A DNA stretch of 64,000 nt from Bacillota bacterium (GTDB taxonomy: Bacteria; Bacillota; Clostridia; Lachnospirales; Lachnospiraceae), in NCBI GenBank assembly GCA_023411215.1, contig JAEYOY010000083.1, positions 11,577 to 75,576 on the forward strand, written 5' to 3'. The position numbers and the translations under genes are program-made. A model generated the notes under the pieces. The model was given only the letters and a program-made list of their open reading frames with translations, was not told the origin of the DNA and ran no database searches. Shown in pieces: positions 1 through 7,891 of this stretch (within the stretch, counting starts at the first letter, position 1; the number at the start of each line of letters is the position of its first letter).

Positions 1-218
1 ATAAAATCAATTAATCTCTGTATATCCTCCTCATGTAGAAGATTTGCCTTAACTGGAATTATTCTATTACTATTGGTCTCTATTATTGACTCTATCCAAT
101 TAATATTAGAATTATAATGAGCATAAAAAACAGCTTCTTTTTCTATTACGTTAAGTTGCTTAATAAATTCCATACCAACATCAGAAGATGCTCCAATAAT
201 CAAATATACTTTACTCAT
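1..218 (-). CDS. SDR-family oxidoreductase, N-terminal part (runs off the window)
   Basis: About 72 N-terminal residues are visible before the window edge. The protein begins with a beta-strand and a Rossmann glycine motif, G9-A-S-S-D-V-G15, which is the NAD(P)-binding signature of classical short-chain dehydrogenases/reductases; the catalytic Tyr-x-x-x-Lys would lie outside the window. The start overlaps the end of the upstream MaoC gene by 8 bp, so the two are translationally coupled. As the last visible member of an FkbH-ACP-MaoC-SDR set it probably reduces a ketoacyl group on a carrier protein (inference). The family call is fairly safe; the substrate is unknown. Confidence 0.72.
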   Translation of the reverse strand, partial: MSKVYLIIGASSDVGMEFIKQLNVIEKEAVFYAHYNSNINWIESIIETNSNRIIPVKANLLHEEDIQRLIDF

Positions 219-627
219 AAAATCCTACCAACACATTAGCCTTGGAAACAGTTTTCCCAATTTGATTAACTATTTTTGCCTTTACTAATGCTTGCTGGAA
301 CCTTTCATCTTTCTCTTTTACCCTTCCGCTAACTGTCAACTTATCTCCAACATATACCGGTCTCTCAAAAAAACATTCAACAGATTTCAAGATACAGTAC
401 TTTCCAGGCATGTACATACCTGCTAATCTTGAGTAGAAAGATGAAGTTAACATTCCATATACAAGTCTTGACTCATATCCATGATTTTGGGCATATACTT
501 GATCTATATGCATTGGATTTTCATCACCACTAATAGCTAGGAAATAAGACATCATTTCTTCTGAAACAATTACATCAAATGAATATGACAGTCCAACTTC
601 AAATGTATCAAAAATATATTCATTCAT
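211..627 (-). CDS. MaoC-like hot-dog dehydratase
   Basis: A 138-residue single hot-dog-fold protein of the MaoC / (R)-specific enoyl-CoA hydratase family. The hydratase catalytic signature D35-x-N37-P38-x-H40 is intact, followed by the usual Gly/Leu-rich helix (around residues 50-65). Family members hydrate or dehydrate (R)-3-hydroxyacyl thioesters on CoA or ACP. Its start codon overlaps the ACP stop codon by one base (TAATG), and its own 3' end overlaps the SDR start, so the four genes are one coupled operon. With an ACP immediately upstream, an acyl-ACP substrate is likely (inference). Confidence 0.85.
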   Translation of the reverse strand: MNEYIFDTFEVGLSYSFDVIVSEEMMSYFLAISGDENPMHIDQVYAQNHGYESRLVYGMLTSSFYSRLAGMYMPGKYCILKSVECFFERPVYVGDKLTVSGRVKEKDERFQQALVKAKIVNQIGKTVSKANVLVGFYE

Positions 628-857
628 TAAAGTTTTCCCTCTATAATATCAATAAATTCCCCAACATTAGCTGCTTTCTTAACTTCAGCTGTAGTAAAGC
701 GTATATTGTATTTCTTCTCTATCTCAACAATAAGTTGCATATGAGTAAGAGAATCCCAATCTTCAATATCATCTGCTGTTGTACTATTAGTTATCTCTAA
801 TTCATCATCATCAAATATTCCTCTAAAAATCTCCTGTAACTCTTCAATAATCTGCAT
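627..857 (-). CDS. Acyl carrier protein
   Basis: A 76-residue acidic carrier protein with the phosphopantetheine attachment motif D35-S36-L37 (context DWDSLTHM); Ser36 is the predicted attachment site. The start at 857 is chosen over an in-frame start further upstream because a GGAGGA ribosome binding site sits 8 bases before it and the longer reading would run deep into fkbH. Unlike a fatty-acid AcpP it is encoded with FkbH, MaoC and SDR proteins, so it is a dedicated carrier for a small tailoring pathway (inference). The phosphopantetheinyl transferase is not in the window. Confidence 0.9.
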   Translation of the reverse strand: MQIIEELQEIFRGIFDDDELEITNSTTADDIEDWDSLTHMQLIVEIEKKYNIRFTTAEVKKAANVGEFIDIIEGKL

Positions 858-858
858 C

Positions 859-2664
859 TTAATTATCCTCCTTAAAGTAATATGTTTGCTGATAATTATC
901 CATTTGATTTTCATCTAAATAGTACCTAATAATTTCATCAGTTGCACCCTTATGCGTACGGAATCCAAGTTCTTTATATAAATGTTTTACCATAGAATTT
1001 TTCTTTGATTGTAAATACTCTCCATTTATACATTTGCATCCTCTATCTAATGCCACATCAACCATTTTCTTAATAGTGTAATTTTCCACTGTTTTTTTTA
1101 GAACCCTACAACTCATAACCCAGTTCTCAATGAAACAATTATCATCTTCAAAACGCAATACTACACAAGCAATAATTCCATAATTACTAAACTTGTCGCT
1201 CATTGAAACCGTGAATAGTTCATATGAATCATCATTTATCATTTTACTAATTTCAGCTTCTGTATAACGTACTGTTCTTAGATTAAACTGATTTGATTTG
1301 TTCGTCAACTGTGCAAATCTAGATGATGATTTCTCGTCAACAGGTTTGAAAGAAATCATCATTTCAAGTTTTCTTAAATAGTCATCATAGTTAACGCAGC
1401 TCTCCAATAAGTTTTCCCTATCTCTGTTATCCGCATACGAGTGGACTCTGCTAATATCCTCTGCTGTTAATTGTACCCATTCGAAGCAAAAAGCTTGATC
1501 CAATGCTCTTACATATAGGGCTGGATCTTCTGGTACCTCAACAACTTTTACCTCTGGTAAAAATTCTTTAACTAATGCTCTTTCTGTTGGATTATCATCA
1601 AAAAACACCAAGCTATCTATTCCTATATTCAATTCTTTAGAAATTAGTTTAATATTTGATGCCTTATCAGACCAATTTGCCACAAAACAAGATATATCAG
1701 CCAACCTTAAAATCATATTGTTATTCTTTTCAAATGGTTCTATTGCATTCTTAATGTCATTTTTGCTGCAAACAGCTAAGATTATTCCGCGATCCTTTAA
1801 ACTAAGTATATATTTCTGAAAATGCTGAAATGCCTCTCCTTCTGCATCATTAGGGTCAACATTAATTCCATCATATCCTTGATCCCCAACAACTCCTCCC
1901 CATAAAGTATTATCAAGATCTAGAACCAAACATTTTTTTGCTTTTCCAATAAACGCCTCAAACTGACGAGCAATCATATCACAATAATATCCAATATATG
2001 TAATATTGAAAGCTGACTTGTTTAAGAAATATGCACTATCATCAAACCATTTTTCTTTACCAATATATTCTGCAAGTCGTTCCATGTCTATAATGGTTAC
2101 ATATGATGGTCTATTTTTTACAATCTCAATGTTAACCTGCTTAAAAAACATACTTTGCGAAAATATATAGTTTGATTCTAGATTTCCTAATGCCCCAAAA
2201 TAAGGTTCTACAAAATTTGAAATCAAGATTTGACAACTAGGTAATTTATCATGAATTACATTGTAAATATTTATATAATTATTTATTACTTTATTGATTG
2301 CATTTTGTGTATCCTGATTGGAGGCTAACATATTAGGACGGAAATCTAATATATCATGGTAATCTGGAAGTATAATGATATACTCGGGCTCAAAAGTATA
2401 GAGTTCAGATTTTGGACTGAAAACATCCATTACAATACCATTGTATTCACCTTCATAAACATTTGCATAAATGTCATATTTGGTAAGCAACGCTTTAGTA
2501 ACAGATGTAATTAACTGAATACTTGCGCTTCCTAAAATAGCTATTCTAGCATTATATTGCCTGTCCGGGTCTATTTTTTTCCACTTTCTTCCCAAATTTA
2601 ATAAAACAGCATAATCATCCAGTTTGATTTCTTCAACTTTCTCTCTATATTCTTCAAACTTCAT
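859..2664 (-). CDS. FkbH-like HAD-IIIC family protein (glyceryl-ACP type)
   Basis: A 601-residue FkbH-like protein. An N-terminal region of about 240 residues resembles the SGNH-like domain of the family. It is followed by a HAD domain with the nucleophile motif D249-L-D251-N-T, and by a C-terminal GNAT-like region (about 450-590). FkbH proteins dephosphorylate 1,3-bisphosphoglycerate and load the glyceryl group onto an ACP; here the ACP gene follows directly. The start at 2664 is preferred because AAAGGTGAG lies just upstream. In this polysaccharide locus the product may be a glycerate- or lactate-derived acyl substituent on a sugar (inference). The family assignment is strong, the end product unknown. 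Confidence 0.85.
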   Translation of the reverse strand: MKFEEYREKVEEIKLDDYAVLLNLGRKWKKIDPDRQYNARIAILGSASIQLITSVTKALLTKYDIYANVYEGEYNGIVMDVFSPKSELYTFEPEYIIILPDYHDILDFRPNMLASNQDTQNAINKVINNYINIYNVIHDKLPSCQILISNFVEPYFGALGNLESNYIFSQSMFFKQVNIEIVKNRPSYVTIIDMERLAEYIGKEKWFDDSAYFLNKSAFNITYIGYYCDMIARQFEAFIGKAKKCLVLDLDNTLWGGVVGDQGYDGINVDPNDAEGEAFQHFQKYILSLKDRGIILAVCSKNDIKNAIEPFEKNNNMILRLADISCFVANWSDKASNIKLISKELNIGIDSLVFFDDNPTERALVKEFLPEVKVVEVPEDPALYVRALDQAFCFEWVQLTAEDISRVHSYADNRDRENLLESCVNYDDYLRKLEMMISFKPVDEKSSSRFAQLTNKSNQFNLRTVRYTEAEISKMINDDSYELFTVSMSDKFSNYGIIACVVLRFEDDNCFIENWVMSCRVLKKTVENYTIKKMVDVALDRGCKCINGEYLQSKKNSMVKHLYKELGFRTHKGATDEIIRYYLDENQMDNYQQTYYFKEDN

Positions 2665-2870
2665 AAAATACTCACCTTTACACAAATGATTTTTGTACGC
2701 CTGGAACCTTTTCCCATCTTTCTGAAGTTTCTTTAAAGTCATGTACTCTTTCATTCAATATGATCTAAAACTAATATAACTAACTAATAAATCCACATTA
2801 ACAGTATAAATTCTAAAATAACCAACTTATATTATAATCTTAAGTTCGATCAATATCAACACGCTTATTT

Positions 2871-3068
2871 TTATTTCCAAAGAAGATTGAGAAAATAATT
2901 TACACCCCTCTTGCGAAGGCGATAGTAGGAATTGGCTTTGGTCATGTTATTTTGGGCATACCAGTCGATGATTTTCATTTCAGTAGGACGGTTCTGGTAA
3001 ATTTTGATTTACTCAGCCTATTCCTGTAATCGATACTGTGTGGCAACTATACTTATTGTTGAGCTCAT
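2871..3068 (-). pseudogene. IS66-family accessory protein TnpA, decayed
   Basis: A 66-codon reading frame starts with ATG behind GGAGGTAAG. It encodes a short protein of the IS66 TnpA type, with a recognisable segment (about residues 24-53, including NRPTEMK, IDWYAQN and SYYRLRK). Codons 17 and 20 are TAG and TAA where the family has Trp and Gln, so it is dead. No terminal repeats or tnpB/tnpC are next to it; another IS66 piece lies near 9.6 kb. The rest of the 600-bp gap between fkbH and the serine hydrolase shows nothing else convincing. Confidence 0.7.
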
Positions 3069-3245
3069 ATACTTACCTCCTTTTGAGTTAAAAATATGAG
3101 TCACTGAACCTTTCTGACCGGGTTAAATAATAAGTCTATTTTTTCAAAAATCTATACTGCGGTCTAGAGTACCCACTTTCTCATGTTCACGAACCGTCTC
3201 TTAGATTTGCTCCTGAACAATGTGATCATTGTATTAATATTACTT

Positions 3246-3271
3246 TTTATAGAAGTACAGGCTTCTATAAA
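3246..3271. terminator. Perfect hairpin at the end of the serine hydrolase gene
   Basis: A perfect 10-bp stem (TTTATAGAAG/CTTCTATAAA) with a 6-base loop overlaps the stop codon of the serine hydrolase gene. It lies where a terminator is expected, but the U-tract is poor on either strand, so this may be only an mRNA 3' stabilising hairpin. Confidence 0.4.
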
Positions 3272-4437
3272 GCACCGTATATAATCGAACGAAACTTACG
3301 AAGCATAGTCGGATTTGTTCCATCACAGCGTTGGATCATATAGAGCATGACCAGTTTCTCCTTCGGGTCCACCATAAAATAATTCCCGGTCCATCCGTCC
3401 CAGCCAAACTCTCCAATCGATCCATTGCTGGCCGCCTTCGCAGGATCCACCATGCTTCGCATCAGATTGCCGTAATTATACCCAGCTTGGGAATCCCAAT
3501 CATAGGTTAATGCCTGTGTAGGTGTCAGCTGTGGTGTAGACAGATACTCAACTGATTTTCTTCCTAGGATATGTACGCCGTTATGAACACCATTATTGGC
3601 AAGCATCAACGCAAACCGTGAATAATCCTTAATAGTGGAGACCAGCCCCGCACCACCTGATTCAAAGGAAGGAGGAGACAAATAATCAAAAATGGCAAGC
3701 ATATCCCCTGTAAACGGAAGCAGAGACTTCATCTCAGTATTATATTCATAAGCTTTCGAAAAACGATACAGCTTCTCCTCCGGAACATAGAAGCCCGTAT
3801 CAACCATATTCAGAGGACTAAAGATCTCATCCTTAAGAAATTGTCCAAAGCTCTTACCTGATACCACCTCTATTACAGCTCCGATTACATCGGCAGACGC
3901 ACCATATCTCCAATGGTCACCCGGTTGAAATTCCAAAGGTACACGTCCAATCCGGTTAGCAAGCTCAACGGTACTTACTTTAACCCCTTTATGATAAGAG
4001 CTTTCAACCTCAGAAAACACCTTCTGCATTCTGCGTCCAACCTCAAAGCTCTCATCCGGATATGCGATACCTGAGGTCATGTTAAGTAAATCCTGTATGG
4101 TAACCTCTCTTTTCGTCGGAATTAAACCATTTGCCGTCAGTACCTGTTGATCATGAAACCCCTCTAGATAATCGCTGACCGGAGCCAACAGATTAAGCTG
4201 ACCTCGTTCATATAAAATCATAGCAGCAACGGCAGTAACCGGCTTTGACATGGAAAACATACGATAAATGGTATCCCGCTCAATCGGAATATTCCTCTCG
4301 ATATCTGCAAAACCCAATTCATCCTGATAAAAGATCTCATTGTTATGAATTACTCTGATTGCTGCCCCTGCAATCTCTCCTGCATCAATTTCTTTTTGAA
4401 TAACAACACTGAGCTGCTCCAGGTTCTTGTATTCCAT
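3265..4437 (-). CDS. Serine hydrolase, beta-lactamase / EstB-like family
   Basis: A 390-residue class-C beta-lactamase-fold hydrolase. The active-site S62-M-S-K65 (SxxK) is present, followed by a Tyr motif Y178-G-A and, near the C-terminus, a W-T-G element where penicillin-binding proteins have (H/K)TG. No signal peptide or membrane helix is seen, so a cytoplasmic esterase or amidase is more likely than a cell-wall enzyme. The start at 4437 follows GGGAGGGTG. It lies 59 bp after the lipid kinase gene and is probably cotranscribed with it. No link to polysaccharide synthesis is evident. Confidence 0.82.
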   Translation of the reverse strand: MEYKNLEQLSVVIQKEIDAGEIAGAAIRVIHNNEIFYQDELGFADIERNIPIERDTIYRMFSMSKPVTAVAAMILYERGQLNLLAPVSDYLEGFHDQQVLTANGLIPTKREVTIQDLLNMTSGIAYPDESFEVGRRMQKVFSEVESSYHKGVKVSTVELANRIGRVPLEFQPGDHWRYGASADVIGAVIEVVSGKSFGQFLKDEIFSPLNMVDTGFYVPEEKLYRFSKAYEYNTEMKSLLPFTGDMLAIFDYLSPPSFESGGAGLVSTIKDYSRFALMLANNGVHNGVHILGRKSVEYLSTPQLTPTQALTYDWDSQAGYNYGNLMRSMVDPAKAASNGSIGEFGWDGWTGNYFMVDPKEKLVMLYMIQRCDGTNPTMLRKFRSIIYGAL

Positions 4438-4496
4438 ACTACACCCTCCCATAAGTGATAAAGTTCCATCAAGCATTGAAGCAAACCATTTACCCA

Positions 4497-5417
4497 TTAC
4501 CCTCTCTTCATTCCTTGTCCACAGGTGTCGTGAAGTGAATTACATATAATCTTGATTGCTTTATTGCAGTTGGTAATCTCTACCTGATCATATGCCCCGC
4601 CATATTCGCCGTCCAGCGTCCATTCCATCTTCTCGGAGGAGATAATCAGGTTAGGTGCCTGTATATAGTACATCAGACTTTCATTAATCTTATAATTAAT
4701 TAAAGAGCTGACGATCATCTCCAGTTCGATAATATTCTTAGGCATCTTCACCAGCAGTAGTTCAAATAGGCCGTCATTCAGACTTGTCTTCTCGTAATTC
4801 AGGTTCTTAAAGCCACCTATGTAGAGCGAGTTAGTAACCAGACCGATTAGAAACTCCTCCTCAACCACCTTATCACCGTATTGTACCCGGATTAGCCTAG
4901 GCTTCAAATCTGACAGCTTTTTGATTCCTTCCAGATAATAAGCAAGGTTACCAATCATATTCTTATTCTTCTGTGAGGTAGTATACGATATATCCGTAAA
5001 GGCTCCAAAGGCTGCAACGTAGATGAAATATTTGTCATTGAATCTACCGATATCCATGGAATAAGGTCTGCCGGACATAACTACACGAACTGCATTCATA
5101 ATGTTTCTGCTAATCTTAAAGCTATGACTGACATCATTCATTGACCCCGCCGGAATAAGCCCAATCGGAACAACTCTGTTCGCCTTCAACATTCCTGAAA
5201 TCACTTCATTGAGAGTACCATCCCCACCGGCAACTACCAGAAGATCATATTGATCAGGTTCCTTCATGACAATATTGGTTGCATCCCCCTTCTGCTGAGT
5301 CGGGTATACCTGCACACGATAACCATACTTAATAAAGCAATCTACGATATCGAATAGCTTGCTCTTAAGTCTTCCTCTTCCGGCTGTCGGATTAAAAACG
5401 AATAGAAGCTTCTTCAT
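4497..5417 (-). CDS. Diacylglycerol / YegS-type lipid kinase
   Basis: A 306-residue protein of the DagK/YegS family. The nucleotide-binding features are an N-terminal NPTAGRG (residues 9-15) and the GGDGT signature (64-68), followed by the beta-rich C-terminal domain. Such enzymes phosphorylate diacylglycerol or related lipids at the inner membrane surface, recycling lipid left by lipoteichoic-acid synthesis. The start at 5417 has GGGAGG seven bases upstream; a GTG further out would place that ribosome binding site inside the gene. It follows rmlC closely and precedes the serine hydrolase. Confidence 0.88.
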   Translation of the reverse strand: MKKLLFVFNPTAGRGRLKSKLFDIVDCFIKYGYRVQVYPTQQKGDATNIVMKEPDQYDLLVVAGGDGTLNEVISGMLKANRVVPIGLIPAGSMNDVSHSFKISRNIMNAVRVVMSGRPYSMDIGRFNDKYFIYVAAFGAFTDISYTTSQKNKNMIGNLAYYLEGIKKLSDLKPRLIRVQYGDKVVEEEFLIGLVTNSLYIGGFKNLNYEKTSLNDGLFELLLVKMPKNIIELEMIVSSLINYKINESLMYYIQAPNLIISSEKMEWTLDGEYGGAYDQVEITNCNKAIKIICNSLHDTCGQGMKRG

Positions 5418-5451
5418 GAGGTTACCTCCCACTCCGATCAGAAATCTGTTC

Positions 5452-6024
5452 TTATTGTTTTATATCGGCATTGTGATACACAAAATCGATATCGCTATCG
5501 CGATATAGAGGAGCAGTCGCATCCTTCTCCGAAACGATTGGATTGTCAATACCCCATTGAACACCCAGCTCCGGATCATTCCAGCATATGGAACGATCTG
5601 CTTCTTTGTTGTAATAATTATCAACCTTATAGAGGAATTCCACATCCTCAGTCAGGGTAAGAAAACCATGCAGAAATCCTCTGGGAACCAGCAACTGCTT
5701 ATGGTTCTGTGCAGATAACTCAACGGAAATCCATTGCTTATAGGTTGGAGACCCCTTGCGAACATCCACTACAAAATCCATTATTGCCCCTCTGGTACAT
5801 CGAACCAGCTTAGCCTGAGCAGCCTCTCCCTTCTGGCAATGAAGACCTCTAAGGGTACCCTTTGCGGCAGAAAATGAATGATTGTCCTGTACAAAGTTAT
5901 AGTTCAGTCCATGCTCCTTCATAGTACGTTCTGCCCAGCTCTCAATAAACCAGCCTCTGTGGTCACCATGTACCTCAGATTCTAATATAAATACATCCTT
6001 TAAATCTGTAGCAATTACTCTCAT
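5452..6024 (-). CDS. rfbC: dTDP-4-dehydrorhamnose 3,5-epimerase
   Basis: A 190-residue, full-length RmlC. The catalytic His62 (context LRGLHCQ), the DVR segment, the HGF element (H119) and the conserved tyrosines at 137/138 are all present. It epimerises dTDP-4-keto-6-deoxyglucose at C3 and C5 on the way to dTDP-L-rhamnose. RmlA is at 10.4-11.3 kb, but RmlB and RmlD are not in the window. A second, broken copy of the gene lies at 9.8-10.3 kb in the same direction; over a 77-residue stretch the two differ at 11 positions. Confidence 0.95.
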   Translation of the reverse strand: MRVIATDLKDVFILESEVHGDHRGWFIESWAERTMKEHGLNYNFVQDNHSFSAAKGTLRGLHCQKGEAAQAKLVRCTRGAIMDFVVDVRKGSPTYKQWISVELSAQNHKQLLVPRGFLHGFLTLTEDVEFLYKVDNYYNKEADRSICWNDPELGVQWGIDNPIVSEKDATAPLYRDSDIDFVYHNADIKQ

Positions 6025-6475
6025 GTTATTCTCCCATCATACAAATATTATATCACAAACATAGGACTTGATAATGATTATTCATTACTTAACCCTATAG
6101 GTTATTTAAAAAACTTTTTCAATACAATACAGCGTAATCTATTTAAGTTAAGGTTTGTAAATGTCAATGAAAAAGTTTACCACCCTGTTTTCAAAGAAGG
6201 GGAACACCTGAATTCAGCATTCCCCATTTTTTCAGATTTATCAAACAGAAGACTATTAGCCAGATCTGGAAGCATGATACCGTATAAATTATGTACCTGA
6301 CGAACATTATATTCTCTTTCTCCTGTAACTGTTTTTCTGTAAGCTTATAATAATCTTTTGAATAGTTGATTTATACTCTTATAAATCGAATATCACATAA
6401 GTCCTTCATGGTACCCTTAACTAACCAGGCATAACCCCTGCATAAAAATCTTCATATCGCATCATGAGATATGTA
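6025..6475. other. Gene-free spacer with a possible coding remnant
   Basis: No intact gene. On the minus strand a protein-like stretch (around 6185-6340, containing VHNLYGIMLPDLANSLLF) is open but has no start and ends in a stop; I do not recognise it. A hairpin at 6199-6225 (GGGGAA/TTCCCC around CTGAATTCAG) is followed by six Ts on the plus strand, although no plus-strand gene lies upstream. Confidence 0.35.
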
Positions 6476-7147
6476 CTAAAACCTAGTCTCTCCATCATGT
6501 GATAATAATGATATACTAATCATATCATCTAAGGTTGAACATGCTTCTAAAAGCTGAACTTCGCTCTCAGACTTCAATTCTATTATTAAATCAATACCAT
6601 GTTCTGTAATATTTCTAGATTTAACTTTATGTGATTTAGTAAATTGTATTAGTAGTGGTTTTAGTTCATTTTCAATCATTTTATTATTACTATTTAGAAT
6701 TAGTAAATATGGGGATTTGGGTACAGATATGAAATCGAGCAGAAAATTCGCCAAAGTTACAACGATACAGGTTATTACTGCTACTTCATACAATCCTGCT
6801 CCACATATAATACCAACACTTATTGACCAAAACAGAAACAATAAATCAATCGGATTTTTTATAGCATTTCTAAATCTTACTATCGATAATGCGCCAACCA
6901 TACCTAATGAAATAACTATACTCGATTGCATAGCCAAAACTATAGCAGCAGTTATTACTGCCATACATGCAACTGTTTTATTAAAATCCTTAGAATAAAA
7001 CCCGCTATTACTACTCAACCTATAAATAAAAAATATGTATACGGCTAGAATTATAGATATTCCTAGTGTAATTATAATTTTAGTAGTATATATATCTGTT
7101 GTAAATCCTTCTAATACTGATTTTTTTATGATATCTTGTATTCCCAT
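6476..7147 (-). CDS. DUF4956 membrane protein
   Basis: A 223-residue protein with about four hydrophobic helices in its first 140 residues and a soluble C-terminal domain of about 75 residues. The layout and the segment SLGMVGALSIVRFRNAIKNP match the DUF4956 family. The start follows AGGAGGACACA. The VTC-domain gene is 15 bp upstream in transcription and CotH precedes that. These three families are commonly encoded together. The membrane location suggests it anchors or feeds the VTC enzyme (inference); no biochemical role is established from the sequence. Confidence 0.85.
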   Translation of the reverse strand: MGIQDIIKKSVLEGFTTDIYTTKIIITLGISIILAVYIFFIYRLSSNSGFYSKDFNKTVACMAVITAAIVLAMQSSIVISLGMVGALSIVRFRNAIKNPIDLLFLFWSISVGIICGAGLYEVAVITCIVVTLANFLLDFISVPKSPYLLILNSNNKMIENELKPLLIQFTKSHKVKSRNITEHGIDLIIELKSESEVQLLEACSTLDDMISISLLSHDGETRF

Positions 7148-7162
7148 TGTGTCCTCCTGAAA

Positions 7163-7852
7163 TTAATCTTTTGTAGTTACAAAACGGCATGTATAATATT
7201 TTGAAAACGAAGTGCGTTGAAGCCTTCCCAGTTCTAAACTCTGCGCTATAAAATCAGGGAGCAACTCATCATATTTCACTTCCAATATATGTTGATTAAT
7301 CGGCATAACCGGATGTAATGATATATTATCTTCCAAAAATTGTGTAATCGACTCCGAAGAAGCAATATTTCTGTCGAATGTTATCCTTACATTTCCACTT
7401 CCACACACAAATGCTGTTCTTTCATATTCAACTATAACAACAGGTTTCATCATATGTGTTTCCATTTCAAAGTAAAGCATCTTCAATGGTCTCTCAAAAG
7501 CATCACTATATTTAAGCTTATTTCCGTTCATTAACTGTTCGCATTGGTCTCTTGATAATAAGCATGATTCTTTTTTAGTTTTGTCATGTATTTTATATTT
7601 TACTTCCAAACAGATTCTTTGATCTGATTTGTTATAGATACGGATTCTAAACTTTTTGCGGTTATCTAACCCTGCTTCATTCTCTTTCATACAACTATCA
7701 TTATAGTCATCAAAATATAAGCTTCTTATATTGTAACTCTCTTTATTTTGTAAATGTCTATCTAGAGAAATTAAGGGTAGTAATCTTGATTTCAATATAA
7801 TCAATTCATTCTGCGAACAAATATATTTATATTCATTACGATATTCCATCAT
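7163..7852 (-). CDS. VTC-domain protein (polyphosphate polymerase-like)
   Basis: A 229-residue VTC domain, the triphosphate-tunnel fold used by yeast Vtc4 to make polyphosphate from ATP. Charged tunnel strands are visible in order: EYKYIC, RSLYFDD, KKFRIRIYN, CLEVKYK, VIVEYER, VRITFDR and a late ILEVKYDELLP. No membrane segment is present; the neighbouring DUF4956 protein could supply it. GGAG lies 5 bases before the ATG at 7852 (a second ATG follows directly). The polymerising activity is inferred from family knowledge and not shown for this subfamily. Confidence 0.85.
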   Translation of the reverse strand: MMEYRNEYKYICSQNELIILKSRLLPLISLDRHLQNKESYNIRSLYFDDYNDSCMKENEAGLDNRKKFRIRIYNKSDQRICLEVKYKIHDKTKKESCLLSRDQCEQLMNGNKLKYSDAFERPLKMLYFEMETHMMKPVVIVEYERTAFVCGSGNVRITFDRNIASSESITQFLEDNISLHPVMPINQHILEVKYDELLPDFIAQSLELGRLQRTSFSKYYTCRFVTTKD

Positions 7853-7891
7853 AATCTCCAATCAGAACCTTTGTGCTTCTTACCAGTCCAT

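Noticed and set aside
6199..6232. Plus-strand terminator-like hairpin with a T-run
   Set aside because: No plus-strand gene precedes it, so it is noted in the spacer entry only and not called a terminator.
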